Shown here: piece by piece, positions 1 through 8,458 of the stretch
Layout of the letters: every line of letters starts with the position of its first letter
How positions within the stretch are numbered: position 1 is the stretch's first letter
Source of the DNA: Clostridia bacterium
GTDB lineage: Bacteria; Bacillota_A; Clostridia; UBA1212; UBA1255
Assembly (NCBI GenBank): GCA_017522515.1
Contig: JAFWZH010000151.1
Span: 1 to 41,834, forward strand
DNA: 41,834 nucleotides
Direction: 5' to 3'
Position numbers and translations under genes: made by a program
Notes under the pieces: model-generated
Seen by the model: the letters and a program-made list of their open reading frames with translations, nothing else
What the model was told of the DNA's origin: nothing
The model's database searches: none

Positions 1-15
1 AATTATCGATTTTAT

Positions 16-46
16 TTTGTCAGTTCGGAAATTTGCAATACTTTTG
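16..46 (+). promoter_or_regulatory. Bacteroidota-type promoter of tRNA-Val
   Basis: TTTG at 16-19 and TACTTTTG at 39-46 are separated by 19 bases, which fits the Bacteroidota -33/-7 consensus (TTTG, then TAnnTTTG). Transcription would start about 8 bases after the -7 box, shortly before the tRNA at 62. This is pattern matching only; no start site has been mapped. Confidence 0.7.
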
Positions 47-61
47 CACCGCTAATGACAA

Positions 62-136
62 GGGAGCATAGCTCAGCTGGTTCAGAGCACCTGCCTTACA
101 AGCAGGGGGTCATAGGTTCGAATCCTATTGTTCCCA
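62..136 (+). tRNA. tRNA-Val (anticodon UAC)
   Basis: A full cloverleaf can be drawn: a 7-bp acceptor stem (GGGAGCA with TGTTCCC, one G-U pair), D stem GCTC/GAGC, anticodon stem CCTGC/GCAGG with loop CTTACAA, and T arm ATAGG-TTCGAAT-CCTAT. The loop gives anticodon UAC, so it reads valine GUA codons. The discriminator base is A. No CCA is encoded directly after it (CAA follows), so CCA must be added enzymatically. Confidence 0.97.
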
Positions 137-141
137 CAAAG

Positions 142-166
142 AAGCCACAGACAATGTGGCTTTTTT
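142..166 (+). terminator. Rho-independent terminator of tRNA-Val
   Basis: AAGCCACA (142-149) pairs with TGTGGCTT (155-162) across a 5-base loop, and a run of T residues up to 166 follows. It lies six bases after the tRNA, so the tRNA is probably a single-gene transcript. Confidence 0.85.
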
Positions 167-202
167 CATGTGCATACCTCAAGTGAAAGTATTTATAAAT
201 CA

Positions 203-382
203 ATGGATTAACACACAATCCATCCACAAAATCAACAAACAACCACATTTCTCTACCCGACCACCAGCATAAGGAGAAAAATAATGAGAAAATAGTGAGA
301 AAATTTTTCTCATTAATTCTCTACACGAATAGTTTGTCGTAGGCTCCAGCCTACGACATCCCAAACCAAGGCTCTTGCCTTG
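203..382. repeat. Intergenic block of hairpins (REP-like)
   Basis: The roughly 310-base gap between the tRNA terminator and folD has no convincing gene. It holds ATGGATT/AATCCAT (203-209 and 217-223), an AT-rich palindrome around TGAGAAAA/TTTTTCTCA (about 290-315), a perfect 10-bp stem with a 2-base loop at 336-357, and a 6-bp stem with a 4-base loop at 367-382. Read on the minus strand, the last two share the core AGGC-NN-GAGCCT. This pairing of related hairpins is typical of dispersed intergenic repeats, but whether it recurs in the genome cannot be seen here. A 65-codon minus-strand frame crosses the block and looks like chance. Confidence 0.5.
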
Positions 383-421
383 CATATTCCCCATCAATCA
401 AAAAAAAATCACCCCAAACCT

Positions 422-452
422 TTTCCAATCTTACAATTAAACATTAACTTTG
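422..452 (+). promoter_or_regulatory. Promoter of folD
   Basis: TAACTTTG at 445-452 is a good -7 box, and TTTC at 422-425 is a three-of-four match to the -33 box with a 19-base spacer. Transcription would begin near 459, giving a leader of roughly 18 bases to the ATG at 477. A possible TTG start at 450 lies inside the -7 box and is therefore unlikely. Confidence 0.6.
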
Positions 453-476
453 CGTACTCAAAAAAAACAGAAAGAT

Positions 477-1346
477 ATGCAACTGATTGACGGAAACAAA
501 ATTGCAAAGGAAATAAAGGCTGAAATCGCCGAATCGACCAAGAAACTTATTGAAAAGACCGGCAAAACGCCAAAACTCACCGCCATCCTCGTCGGACACG
601 ACGGCGGCAGCGAATCGTATGTTAGCTTCAAAATGAAGGATTGTCAGGAAGTTGGATTCATCTCCGACCTTATCCGCTTCGAGGACGATGTCACCGAAAA
701 GGAACTGCTCGACACCATCGAAAAGCTCAACAACGATGCAAGCGTAACTGGTTTCATCGTGCAACTTCCTCTGCCAAAGCACATAAACGAACAGAAGGTT
801 ATCGAAGCCATAAATCCCGAAAAGGATGTTGACGGCTTCCACCCGACAAATGTCGGCAAGATGACAATAGGTCTGCCATCGTTCGTATCGGCAACCCCGA
901 TGGGTATCACATTGTTGCTCAAGCGTTCGGGCATCGAAACCAGCGGAAAGAACTGCGTGGTGATAGGTCGCAGCAACATCGTGGGCCGACCGCTCAGCAT
1001 CCTCATGTCGCAGAAGGAAATGAACTGCACCGTTACCGTTTGCCACAGCGCAACCAAGAACATGAAGGAAATCTGCGCCAACGCCGACATTCTCATCTCG
1101 GCAATGGGCAAACCGAACTTCGTAACTGCCGATATGGTGAAAGAAGGTGCTGTTGTAATCGATGTCGGCACAACCCGTATGCCATCAACCGAGACAAAGA
1201 GCGGATTCAAGCTCACCGGCGATGTCGATTTCAAGAATGTTGCCGACAAGTGCTCGTACATAACCCCCGTTCCTGGTGGCGTTGGTCCTATGACTCGTCT
1301 TTCGCTGCTACTCAACACATTGAAGGCTGCAGAAAAGACTTTATAA
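477..1346 (+). CDS. folD: FolD, methylenetetrahydrofolate dehydrogenase/cyclohydrolase
   Basis: This is a bifunctional cytosolic enzyme of one-carbon metabolism. It converts 5,10-methylene-THF to 5,10-methenyl-THF with NADP, and then to 10-formyl-THF, feeding purine and formyl-methionine synthesis. The protein has 289 residues, the normal family length. Family marks are Y48-V-S-F-K52 with the catalytic lysine, V-Q96-L-P-L-P, K-D-V-D119-G-F-H, the nucleotide-binding G164-R-S-N-I-V-G, and a [10 protein letters not shown] block near the C-terminus. The usual PCTP motif reads S-A-T-P here. The ATG at 477 is preferred because it begins the conserved protein and lies just after the promoter. The antiporter gene follows after 99 bases that form a long hairpin. 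Confidence 0.97.
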   Translation: MQLIDGNKIAKEIKAEIAESTKKLIEKTGKTPKLTAILVGHDGGSESYVSFKMKDCQEVGFISDLIRFEDDVTEKELLDTIEKLNNDASVTGFIVQLPLPKHINEQKVIEAINPEKDVDGFHPTNVGKMTIGLPSFVSATPMGITLLLKRSGIETSGKNCVVIGRSNIVGRPLSILMSQKEMNCTVTVCHSATKNMKEICANADILISAMGKPNFVTADMVKEGAVVIDVGTTRMPSTETKSGFKLTGDVDFKNVADKCSYITPVPGGVGPMTRLSLLLNTLKAAEKTL

Positions 1347-1358
1347 TAATCTAAGGAG

Positions 1359-1422
1359 ATCTCGGACAGCTTGATTTTCACGATTCCGCTTCGCATCATC
1401 GGAAAATCATAGCTTCCGAGAT
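1359..1422. other. Long imperfect hairpin between folD and antiporter gene
   Basis: ATCTCGGA (1359-1366) pairs with TCCGAGAT (1415-1422). Inside it AGCT pairs with AGCT, TGATTTTC (1372-1379) with GAAAATCA (1402-1409), and CGAT (1381-1384) with ATCG (1398-1401). That is about 24 pairs with small bulges around a GC-richer loop. No T run follows, so it is not a classical terminator. It could be an RNA stability or attenuation structure in a folD-antiporter transcript, or a copy of a dispersed repeat. Confidence 0.6.
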
Positions 1423-1445
1423 GACTACAAACCGCAATACAAACT

Positions 1446-3716
1446 ATGGAAGAAGAATTGCACCTTGTCAACGACCTCGCGCTGATACTCATTTCGGCAG
1501 GCGTAATGACATTGATATTCAAGAAACTGAAACAGCCGCTAGTTCTGGGATACATAGTCGCAGGCTTCCTTGTTGGTCCACACTTCGACTTCTTCCCAAC
1601 CGTAATCGAGGAAGCAAGCGTCTCGGAATGGTCCGAAATAGGTATCATCTTCCTCCTTTTCGCCTTGGGACTCGAATTCAGCTTCAAGAAACTATTCTCG
1701 GTCGGAAGCACCGCTTTCATAACGGCTGGCTGTGAAATTCTGCTGACATTTAGCATAGGTGCGCTCGCCGGCTACCTTATGGGCTGGACAATGATAGAAA
1801 GCGTTTTCCTCGGCGGTATGCTGTCGATGTCATCTACCACAATCGTAATCAAGGCATTTGAGGACCTAAAACTGAAAGGCGAAAAATTTGCCGACATTTC
1901 ACTGGTCGTACTTATCATTCAGGACCTTGTGGCAATTCTTATGCTCGTCTTATTGCCGACAATCGCCACGGGAAAAAACTTCGAAGGCAGTGAAATGATT
2001 TTCAGCATATTGAAGATGGTTTTCTTCCTTGTGCTGTGGTTTCTCATTGGCATTTATGTTTTCCCCACCTTCTTCAAGCGTTCAAAAAAACTGATGAACG
2101 ACGAAACCCTGCTCATTATTTCGGTGGGCTTGTGCTTCGGCATGGTAACTCTGGCAGTATTCACAGGTTTCTCATCGGCTTTCGGTGCTTTCATTATGGG
2201 TTCTATTCTTGGAGAAACAGTTGAAGGCGAACACATAGAGCATAACCTCAAGAGCATCAAGGATTTGTTCGGTGCAATATTCTTCGTTTCGGTAGGTATG
2301 ATGGTTGACCCGAAAATTCTTGCCGAATACTGGCTGCCGATTTTAATCCTCTCATTGATAACTATTTTCGGCAAGACCTTGGTATCGGCATTCGGTGTAA
2401 TGATTGCTGGCAAGAACATCAAGACTGCATTGCAGACCGGTTTCAGCCTTGCGCAGGTGGGCGAATTTGCATTTATCATTGCTGGACTTGGAAACGCTCT
2501 CGGCGTTATGGAAGCCCACATTTATCCAATAATTGTTGCCGTATCTGTAATTACCACATTTACAACACCATACGGAATCCGCCTAGCCTCACCTATAGCC
2601 AACGCAATCGAAAAAAGGCTTCCGCAAAAAATAAAGGACAGACTTGACAACTACGCACAGCGCCAAAATTCCGTCAACCTCGAAAGCGACTGGAAAAAAC
2701 TCATAAAATACTATTCCGTAAGAATCATAATCTACGGCATAATCCTCACCGCCATCTGGCTTGCTGCAGTAAAATGGCTCTATCCTTTCATGAACGACAA
2801 ACTCAGCGAATGGAACCATATCGTAGTGGGAATCATCAACTTCATTATTACAGTATTGGTTATGGCCCCATTTTTGCGAGGACTTATGGTACAGAAAAAG
2901 GACATTCGCCCCACAGTGCTTAAACTCTGGAACGACAGCCGTTTCAACCGTGGAGGAATAGTGGCATTCACACTGTTGCGCTATTTCATTGCAACCACGT
3001 TCATAACTCTTTCACTTTTCAAGACTTTCAACTGGAATGCATGGGTTATAATCCTGATTGCCATTGCGTTGGTTATAATATTGATACTTTCGCAACGCAC
3101 ACTCAAACGATTCTCCCGCATCGAACAGCAATTCATCAGCAACCTGAACTCCAAAGAAGCCATAGACGAAGAACACAAGCCTATACGCAAGGGCTTCAAC
3201 GAGAATTTCAAGGAACACGACATCGACCTTACACCTTATATAGTACCTGTGGCATCGGAAATTGTCGGCTACACAATAAAGGAACTCAATCTGCGTCAAC
3301 GCTTTGGTATAAACATAGTCAAGATTGACCGTGGCAAGAAGCACATCAACCTGCCATCGGGCAACGAGCGCATTTTCCCCGGCGACAGAATCCTCACCAT
3401 AGGCACCGACAAGCAGAACAAGGCTTTCGCAGAATTTATGCGACAGCAAGAAAACCTTGAGAATGAACTGGAAAGCCACGAAGACGAAGATTATGAAAAC
3501 ACCAAGGTTGCCCTCGAATCGTTTGTCGTGGAAGCCAGTTCGCCCATCAACGGCAAAAGCCTGCGCGATTGCGGAGCTAGGGACTTGGGCTGCATGATTG
3601 TCGGCATCGACCGCGGAATGGACTCGATAATGAATCCCGACCCGTCGCTTGTATTCGAGACCGACGATGTTGTGTGGGTGGTAGGCAGCAAGGCAAACAT
3701 ACAAAAACTCTGCTAA
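1446..3716 (+). CDS. CPA2-family cation/proton antiporter with two TrkA-C domains
   Basis: This 756-residue inner-membrane protein belongs to the KefB/YbaL-like monovalent cation:proton antiporters. Residues 1-400 contain the roughly 12-helix exchanger core, with the typical LVLGYIVAGFLVGP start, the SSTTIVIKAFED stretch and the QVGEFAFIIAGLG stretch. Residues about 420-560 add further membrane helices. Two cytosolic RCK_C/TrkA-C-like domains follow at about 595-670 and 680-755; these bind regulatory ligands in relatives. No Rossmann RCK_N domain is seen. The next gene starts one base after the stop codon, so the two are co-transcribed and probably coupled. The transported ion (K+ or Na+) cannot be read from the sequence. 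Confidence 0.93.
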   Translation: MEEELHLVNDLALILISAGVMTLIFKKLKQPLVLGYIVAGFLVGPHFDFFPTVIEEASVSEWSEIGIIFLLFALGLEFSFKKLFSVGSTAFITAGCEILLTFSIGALAGYLMGWTMIESVFLGGMLSMSSTTIVIKAFEDLKLKGEKFADISLVVLIIQDLVAILMLVLLPTIATGKNFEGSEMIFSILKMVFFLVLWFLIGIYVFPTFFKRSKKLMNDETLLIISVGLCFGMVTLAVFTGFSSAFGAFIMGSILGETVEGEHIEHNLKSIKDLFGAIFFVSVGMMVDPKILAEYWLPILILSLITIFGKTLVSAFGVMIAGKNIKTALQTGFSLAQVGEFAFIIAGLGNALGVMEAHIYPIIVAVSVITTFTTPYGIRLASPIANAIEKRLPQKIKDRLDNYAQRQNSVNLESDWKKLIKYYSVRIIIYGIILTAIWLAAVKWLYPFMNDKLSEWNHIVVGIINFIITVLVMAPFLRGLMVQKKDIRPTVLKLWNDSRFNRGGIVAFTLLRYFIATTFITLSLFKTFNWNAWVIILIAIALVIILILSQRTLKRFSRIEQQFISNLNSKEAIDEEHKPIRKGFNENFKEHDIDLTPYIVPVASEIVGYTIKELNLRQRFGINIVKIDRGKKHINLPSGNERIFPGDRILTIGTDKQNKAFAEFMRQQENLENELESHEDEDYENTKVALESFVVEASSPINGKSLRDCGARDLGCMIVGIDRGMDSIMNPDPSLVFETDDVVWVVGSKANIQKLC

Positions 3717-3717
3717 G

Positions 3718-6318
3718 ATGAACCGACAGACGCTATCGTCGATACTGAAGCTGTTTGCAATATCGGCAAACAAGCAAAACGACAGCGACACAACAAGCAT
3801 CATCCTGAAATTCAAGTCGTTCCTTGGCGAAACCATCGAAAACACATACATTGACGAATACACCGCCGAATTTGAAAAGGCTCTCGACGAATACGCATCA
3901 TTCTCAAGCAAACGACTGTCGCTCAATTCGGTACGACTTATCCGCATCTGCAACGAAACCAGCCAGAACCTATCGCACGACGACCGCATACAAGTGCTCT
4001 TCTACCTCGAAAAGTTGCTTTTCCCTGCCAACGAACAGTCGGAAGAATTTATGCAGCTTGTTGCCGACATCTACGAGATTGATACAAAAATCCTCGCCGA
4101 CATTGAAAACCTGCATACCGAAAATCCAACAAACAGCCATCGGATAAGTGAAAACGACAATATACAAGGCGTTTTTATCCTGCTTTCCAACAACTTGGCT
4201 GCAATAAAATCGCTTGGCGACGAGATTTCCATAAATGGAAATATTCTCGCCAACGGAAGCATAGAACTTATTGGAAACGAGTCGGTTGTAAGAATTGGCG
4301 ACTACAAGAAATACTATCTCAATGACATCGCAGCAATTGCTTCCGAGAAACACTACAGCAACAGTTTCTCGTTGATACTCAACAACATCAGCATAACACG
4401 CCGCAGCAAAACCTATTTCCATCCCCTATCGTGCGAAATGCATAGCGGGGAACTTGTCGGCATAATGGGACGAAGTGGCTCAGGGAAAACCACTTTGCTA
4501 AAAGCTATAGCCGGAATTGAAAAATCACACACAGGAAGCATCTCCAAGCATTCGACTGATGGTGATTCGCAATTTACGAAAGCCTATCTGCCTCAGGCAA
4601 ATGCACTTATCCCGCTTTTTACAGTAAAAGAACACCTCGAACAGCGCCTCGACTTCCTGCAGGAACGCACAGACCGCAACGAAAAGATAAGACAAGCATT
4701 GGAAAGCGTTGAACTTGAAGATTTTTCGAATAACATTGTTGCAAAATCGGATGGCACACCGTGGCAGATTTCGGGCGGACAGCAGAAACGACTCGGCATA
4801 GCCATGGAAATGCTTGCTAATCCCGATGTTTTTATCCTTGACGAGCCGACAAGCGGACTTTCGTCAACCGATTCACAAAAGATTGTCGCTCTGCTGCGCC
4901 AGATTGCATCCGAACAAAAGATTGTAATCGCTTCAATACATCAGCCTGACTTCGAAACCTTTATGATGTTCGACAAGATTCTCATAATCGACGACGGCGG
5001 CTACCCTATTTTCTACGGAAAACCAAGCGAGTCGGCAGAATATTTCCGTCGCCTCACAGGTCGCATCGACAAGGAATCGTTGCTCGAAACCCATTTCAAT
5101 CCAGGCGTAATCCTAAACATCATTACCGAAACCTCGCACGACAACCAGCGCATCACATCGCCAGAAGAATGGTATAGGAAATTCGTTGAAAACAGTGGCT
5201 CCTATCCTACTATAACTTCCATAAAACCACTGAACAAACGCAAAACGAACGGACTAAAGTCGTTTGCCTCGCAACTGAAGTTTTCATTCAAATGCGACCT
5301 GCGCAACAAGATTCGTACTGCGATGATTATCGCCATACCGCCGCTGATGGCCGTTGCAATGTCACTGCTGACAAGGTTCTCGCACTCTGACGAATACGCA
5401 TATTATTCCAACCCCAACATTCCCGCTTGGCTGATGATGCTGTTGATTACCGCATTTTTCCTCGGTCTGGTGGTTTCGGCTCACGAATTCATCTTCTTAC
5501 GGCAATTTCATCGCAACGAACACATTATCAACGACAAAAGCACATCGCTGTCGCTTGCAAAAATCACGAAGTACATAGTCCATTCGTCCATTATGTCGCT
5601 TATGCTTACACTTCCAGCCACGCTCATCGAAGGAAATCTGTTCTTTTTCGGCAAACTGTTCGTAATAAACTGGCTGCTGACATTCTGCGGATGCCTTACC
5701 TCGATGATTATATCGCTGTTTTTCAGAAGCATATCGACAGTCTATCTGCTTATTCCAATAATTGTAATACCGCAGATGATATTCTCTGGCGGACTTGTGC
5801 AATACGACAACTTCAACCAGAAGTTTGTGAAAGACAGCGGAATGCCACTTTTTGCCAACCTTATGCCAATCCGCTGGGCCGACGAAGCCTGCATGACCGA
5901 AGCCTACCTCATAAATCCCGTAGAACAAGAAATCTTCGAGGCAAAAGTTTCTCTCTACGAAGCAGCAGAAAAACAGGAAAATGCAACAGACCAAGAACTC
6001 GCATCTCAATTCCGCAAGCAGAAAAACGATGCCCAGACTGAAATAGACAGCAAACTGGAACGCATTGAAAATTCCGACAGCATTTACAGGCATTTCGGCA
6101 ATATGTACATCTCGAAGATTGTAACTACAACAAAATCAGGCAACATCCCTCCTATTTACGCAACTCAGCAAAGCGGGAAAACGATTTTCCTCTGCGGACA
6201 CAAAATGCTTGCAGGAAAGACATTTAGCACATTCGGCTACAATGTAATAGTGCTTGTCATCATGAACCTTGTACTTGCTACGTTACTTGTAATCATGGTG
6301 AGAAATACAAAGAAGTAA
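3718..6318 (+). CDS. ABCG-type ABC transporter with N-terminal TerB-like domain
   Basis: This 866-residue half-transporter has its ATPase before the membrane domain (White/ABCG order). The N-terminal 135 residues are helical and resemble TerB-like domains. The ATPase has Walker A GRSGSGKTT with Lys257, signature ISGGQQKR, Walker B VFILDEPTSG and an H-loop IASIHQPD. Helices of an ABC2-type permease lie at about 540-700, followed by a charged, probably coiled-coil insert (about 740-790) and a last helix near 840-860. The protein probably works as a homodimer. The substrate is unknown. It follows the antiporter gene with a one-base gap and is closed by a strong hairpin terminator. Confidence 0.9.
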   Translation: MNRQTLSSILKLFAISANKQNDSDTTSIILKFKSFLGETIENTYIDEYTAEFEKALDEYASFSSKRLSLNSVRLIRICNETSQNLSHDDRIQVLFYLEKLLFPANEQSEEFMQLVADIYEIDTKILADIENLHTENPTNSHRISENDNIQGVFILLSNNLAAIKSLGDEISINGNILANGSIELIGNESVVRIGDYKKYYLNDIAAIASEKHYSNSFSLILNNISITRRSKTYFHPLSCEMHSGELVGIMGRSGSGKTTLLKAIAGIEKSHTGSISKHSTDGDSQFTKAYLPQANALIPLFTVKEHLEQRLDFLQERTDRNEKIRQALESVELEDFSNNIVAKSDGTPWQISGGQQKRLGIAMEMLANPDVFILDEPTSGLSSTDSQKIVALLRQIASEQKIVIASIHQPDFETFMMFDKILIIDDGGYPIFYGKPSESAEYFRRLTGRIDKESLLETHFNPGVILNIITETSHDNQRITSPEEWYRKFVENSGSYPTITSIKPLNKRKTNGLKSFASQLKFSFKCDLRNKIRTAMIIAIPPLMAVAMSLLTRFSHSDEYAYYSNPNIPAWLMMLLITAFFLGLVVSAHEFIFLRQFHRNEHIINDKSTSLSLAKITKYIVHSSIMSLMLTLPATLIEGNLFFFGKLFVINWLLTFCGCLTSMIISLFFRSISTVYLLIPIIVIPQMIFSGGLVQYDNFNQKFVKDSGMPLFANLMPIRWADEACMTEAYLINPVEQEIFEAKVSLYEAAEKQENATDQELASQFRKQKNDAQTEIDSKLERIENSDSIYRHFGNMYISKIVTTTKSGNIPPIYATQQSGKTIFLCGHKMLAGKTFSTFGYNVIVLVIMNLVLATLLVIMVRNTKK

Positions 6319-6321
6319 TAA

Positions 6322-6358
6322 AAATGCCCACATTGAAACTAATTCAATGTGAGCATTT
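6322..6358. terminator. Bidirectional terminator between convergent genes
   Basis: AAATGC-C-CACATTGAA (6322-6337) pairs with TTCAATGTG-A-GCATTT (6343-6358), about 15 bp with one mismatch and a 5-base loop. On the minus strand it is followed by five T residues, and on the plus strand by TTTCT. It lies between the ABC transporter stop (6318) and the stop of the convergent lipoprotein gene (6366), so it serves both. Confidence 0.85.
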
Positions 6359-6365
6359 CTAATTT

Positions 6366-7559
6366 TCAATATTCAAATCTGTCAATCACTTTCCAACTGC
6401 CAACAATCTCATTTCCCTTTTTTACGACGACAAAGGAATCAATTACTTGATATTCATACCCATTGTTATTAAAAAGATAATAGCTATCTTCTACTAGACG
6501 ACCATTACTTATCACTAAATCTGGAGTTTCTAACATCGATGCCCCTTTTTTCCATGCTACATACCGATAAGAACCATCTCGCATCATATCTATACGGATT
6601 TTGTTTCTGTCGGTCTCCAAGACCCTAACTAACTTTTCATACTCCCTCAACTGCGGATTTATAAAAGGACTGCCAGCATCACTATCAACCAATGTGAAAT
6701 ATTTGCCGTCCCACTTATATACATAATACCTATCGTCAAGATAACCAAACGTATTTTGCACATATATGGTATTGCTACTCTCATCGAAATAATTCAGCCA
6801 GTCAAAACCTTCGCCATGATTTGCCGTATGATACCAATACGAAGCATCATACTCACAACTGACACATGACCGAACCCCTTCATCGTCCACAAACAAACCT
6901 ACTTCATCCAAACCATTGCAAGTCAAAACATTGGCTGTCAAACATTGAGAATAGAAGTTTGTCCATTCCCTAAAATTATCATCTGTAAAATAATAAGCGT
7001 TAGCTCCATCCTTAAATGTATAAATTTTTTCAGTTAAATTCCACACGCACATCTCCTGATCTTCAGGACATTTAGGTATCTGAAACAACACCGAATCGTT
7101 CCACCGATACCCCACAATATACTGATAATCACTCATCGTCCAGAAATGAGGTTCCTCCCATGTGAAAAAACGAACCTTTCCGTCATCAGAATCGGTAAGC
7201 CTTACATTGGCATAGTGGCAAATAGAATCGAACGGATATTCCATCGATGACGGGTCTGCCATAAACACCTTACTAAGAATATTATAATCAAAATCCTCAG
7301 ACATATTATCCAATTCTCCATTTGGGAAAAAGTAATGGATTAGTTTCCATTCAGCCTCCTCAAACGAAGAAAACTCAATAATAGAATCACACCCATCTTT
7401 CACTTTAAACTCCCAAACTACGACCTGCTTTTTAGGAAACTTGGGTTCAAATTCGGGCATCTCAGACACCCCATAACACTGGCAATCATGTCCCTTGCAG
7501 CCCCAAAGACAAGCAACAACTAACATTACCACAATCCATTGCACATTCATTTTGTTCAT
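6366..7559 (-). CDS. Lipoprotein of unknown function
   Basis: The 397-residue product starts with a short charged segment, a hydrophobic stretch and a lipobox-like LWGC at about residues 18-21, so it is probably an envelope lipoprotein. No known domain is recognised. The mature part is rich in aromatic and acidic residues and has several cysteines. It ends with a beta-rich section (a repeated pattern of a hydrophobic strand then a turn, closing in VGSWKVIDRF). The ATG at 7559 is preferred over a TTG two codons upstream. It is the last gene of the long minus-strand series, with a 164-base gap to the Sel1 gene in which no clear promoter is visible, so membership of the central operon is uncertain. 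Confidence 0.75.
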   Translation of the reverse strand: MNKMNVQWIVVMLVVACLWGCKGHDCQCYGVSEMPEFEPKFPKKQVVVWEFKVKDGCDSIIEFSSFEEAEWKLIHYFFPNGELDNMSEDFDYNILSKVFMADPSSMEYPFDSICHYANVRLTDSDDGKVRFFTWEEPHFWTMSDYQYIVGYRWNDSVLFQIPKCPEDQEMCVWNLTEKIYTFKDGANAYYFTDDNFREWTNFYSQCLTANVLTCNGLDEVGLFVDDEGVRSCVSCEYDASYWYHTANHGEGFDWLNYFDESSNTIYVQNTFGYLDDRYYVYKWDGKYFTLVDSDAGSPFINPQLREYEKLVRVLETDRNKIRIDMMRDGSYRYVAWKKGASMLETPDLVISNGRLVEDSYYLFNNNGYEYQVIDSFVVVKKGNEIVGSWKVIDRFEY

Positions 7560-7723
7560 AATCAATATATTAATCGACTTTATATTAAATAAATCTTATC
7601 GGAGAAGCCATCTTCCAACTATATTTTTTCCTTTTCTTACTACTACTCCCAACCCATTTCGATACATTTCTGCCAATCTTTTCTGAGCCAGCAGATACCC
7701 TTTAATTAGCAGACATAAACCTC

Positions 7724-8335
7724 CTAAACTCCTTCGTCATAAACTTTAGCCAACATACTCTGCGCATCTACATCTCCTTGCTCAGCAGCCTTGCGAAGCC
7801 ACCTTAGACCTTCTTCCATACTCTTTTCAACTCCAATCCCTTCAATACACATTGAAGCATACGCACTCTGAGCTTCCACTAGTCCCATTTCTGCTGCCTT
7901 GCGAATCAATTTCGCTCCTTCGGCATAATCTATTTTCCACTCAACAGAATCATCATCACAGTCAATTGGAGCTTCCCCTGCAACACAAGCACATCCCATC
8001 ATATAGAATATGTCAGCATCATTTTTGTCATACAAAACTTTGTGCCAAAGTTCGGCAGATTCATAATCTCCTATCGATTCATAAAGATACCATAACACTA
8101 TTTGAGACTCGGTGTCGCCATTGGCTGCATTTTTCGTAAGCCATAACACTTTTCCCATATAATCATCTTCATCCAAGCCAGTATCATCAATATTATCCAA
8201 CACTTTTCCCAACAGTGCCACCTCGTCCATATCATCGTCACTATTTTCAACAATGCTTTTAATCGTCTTGTTCAGTTTTGAGAAATCGACAGAATCAACA
8301 TTTCTCATCATTTCTTCTATCTCATTGTCTTTCAT
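7724..8335 (-). CDS. Sel1-like repeat protein
   Basis: This 203-residue cytosolic protein (no signal peptide) has a very acidic N-terminal half. It carries at least two clear Sel1-type TPR repeats: about 130-166 (starting AEGAKLIRKAAEMGLVEAQS) and about 167-203 (EEGLRWLRKAAEQGDVDAQS), with a degenerate earlier copy around 60-110. Sel1 repeats are protein-interaction scaffolds. The 123-base gap before it contains TAAATTTG (8421-8414, minus strand), a possible -7 box without a good -33 partner. It follows the BrxL-like gene and may be an adaptor or immunity-type partner, but only position suggests that. Confidence 0.8.
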   Translation of the reverse strand: MKDNEIEEMMRNVDSVDFSKLNKTIKSIVENSDDDMDEVALLGKVLDNIDDTGLDEDDYMGKVLWLTKNAANGDTESQIVLWYLYESIGDYESAELWHKVLYDKNDADIFYMMGCACVAGEAPIDCDDDSVEWKIDYAEGAKLIRKAAEMGLVEAQSAYASMCIEGIGVEKSMEEGLRWLRKAAEQGDVDAQSMLAKVYDEGV

Positions 8336-8458
8336 AATATTATATTTTATCGTATTTATTTAATTTTCTACAACATATTCGTCATAAATATCATATCTTA
8401 TTTAGTTCAAAATCAAATTTATTACTTTCCCAACCTATCCATTCCAATAATCGCAACC

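Noticed and set aside
200..397. 65-codon minus-strand frame between the tRNA and folD.
   Set aside because: It runs through several palindromes and has no coding-like composition or promoter.
444..1756. Long minus-strand frames opposite folD and the antiporter gene start (200 and 370 codons).
   Set aside because: They lie opposite well-conserved genes, lack recognisable domains and result from the codon use of the true strand.
3012..3989. 325-codon minus-strand frame across the antiporter/ABC junction.
   Set aside because: It spans the ends of two real genes on the other strand and has no protein-like features.
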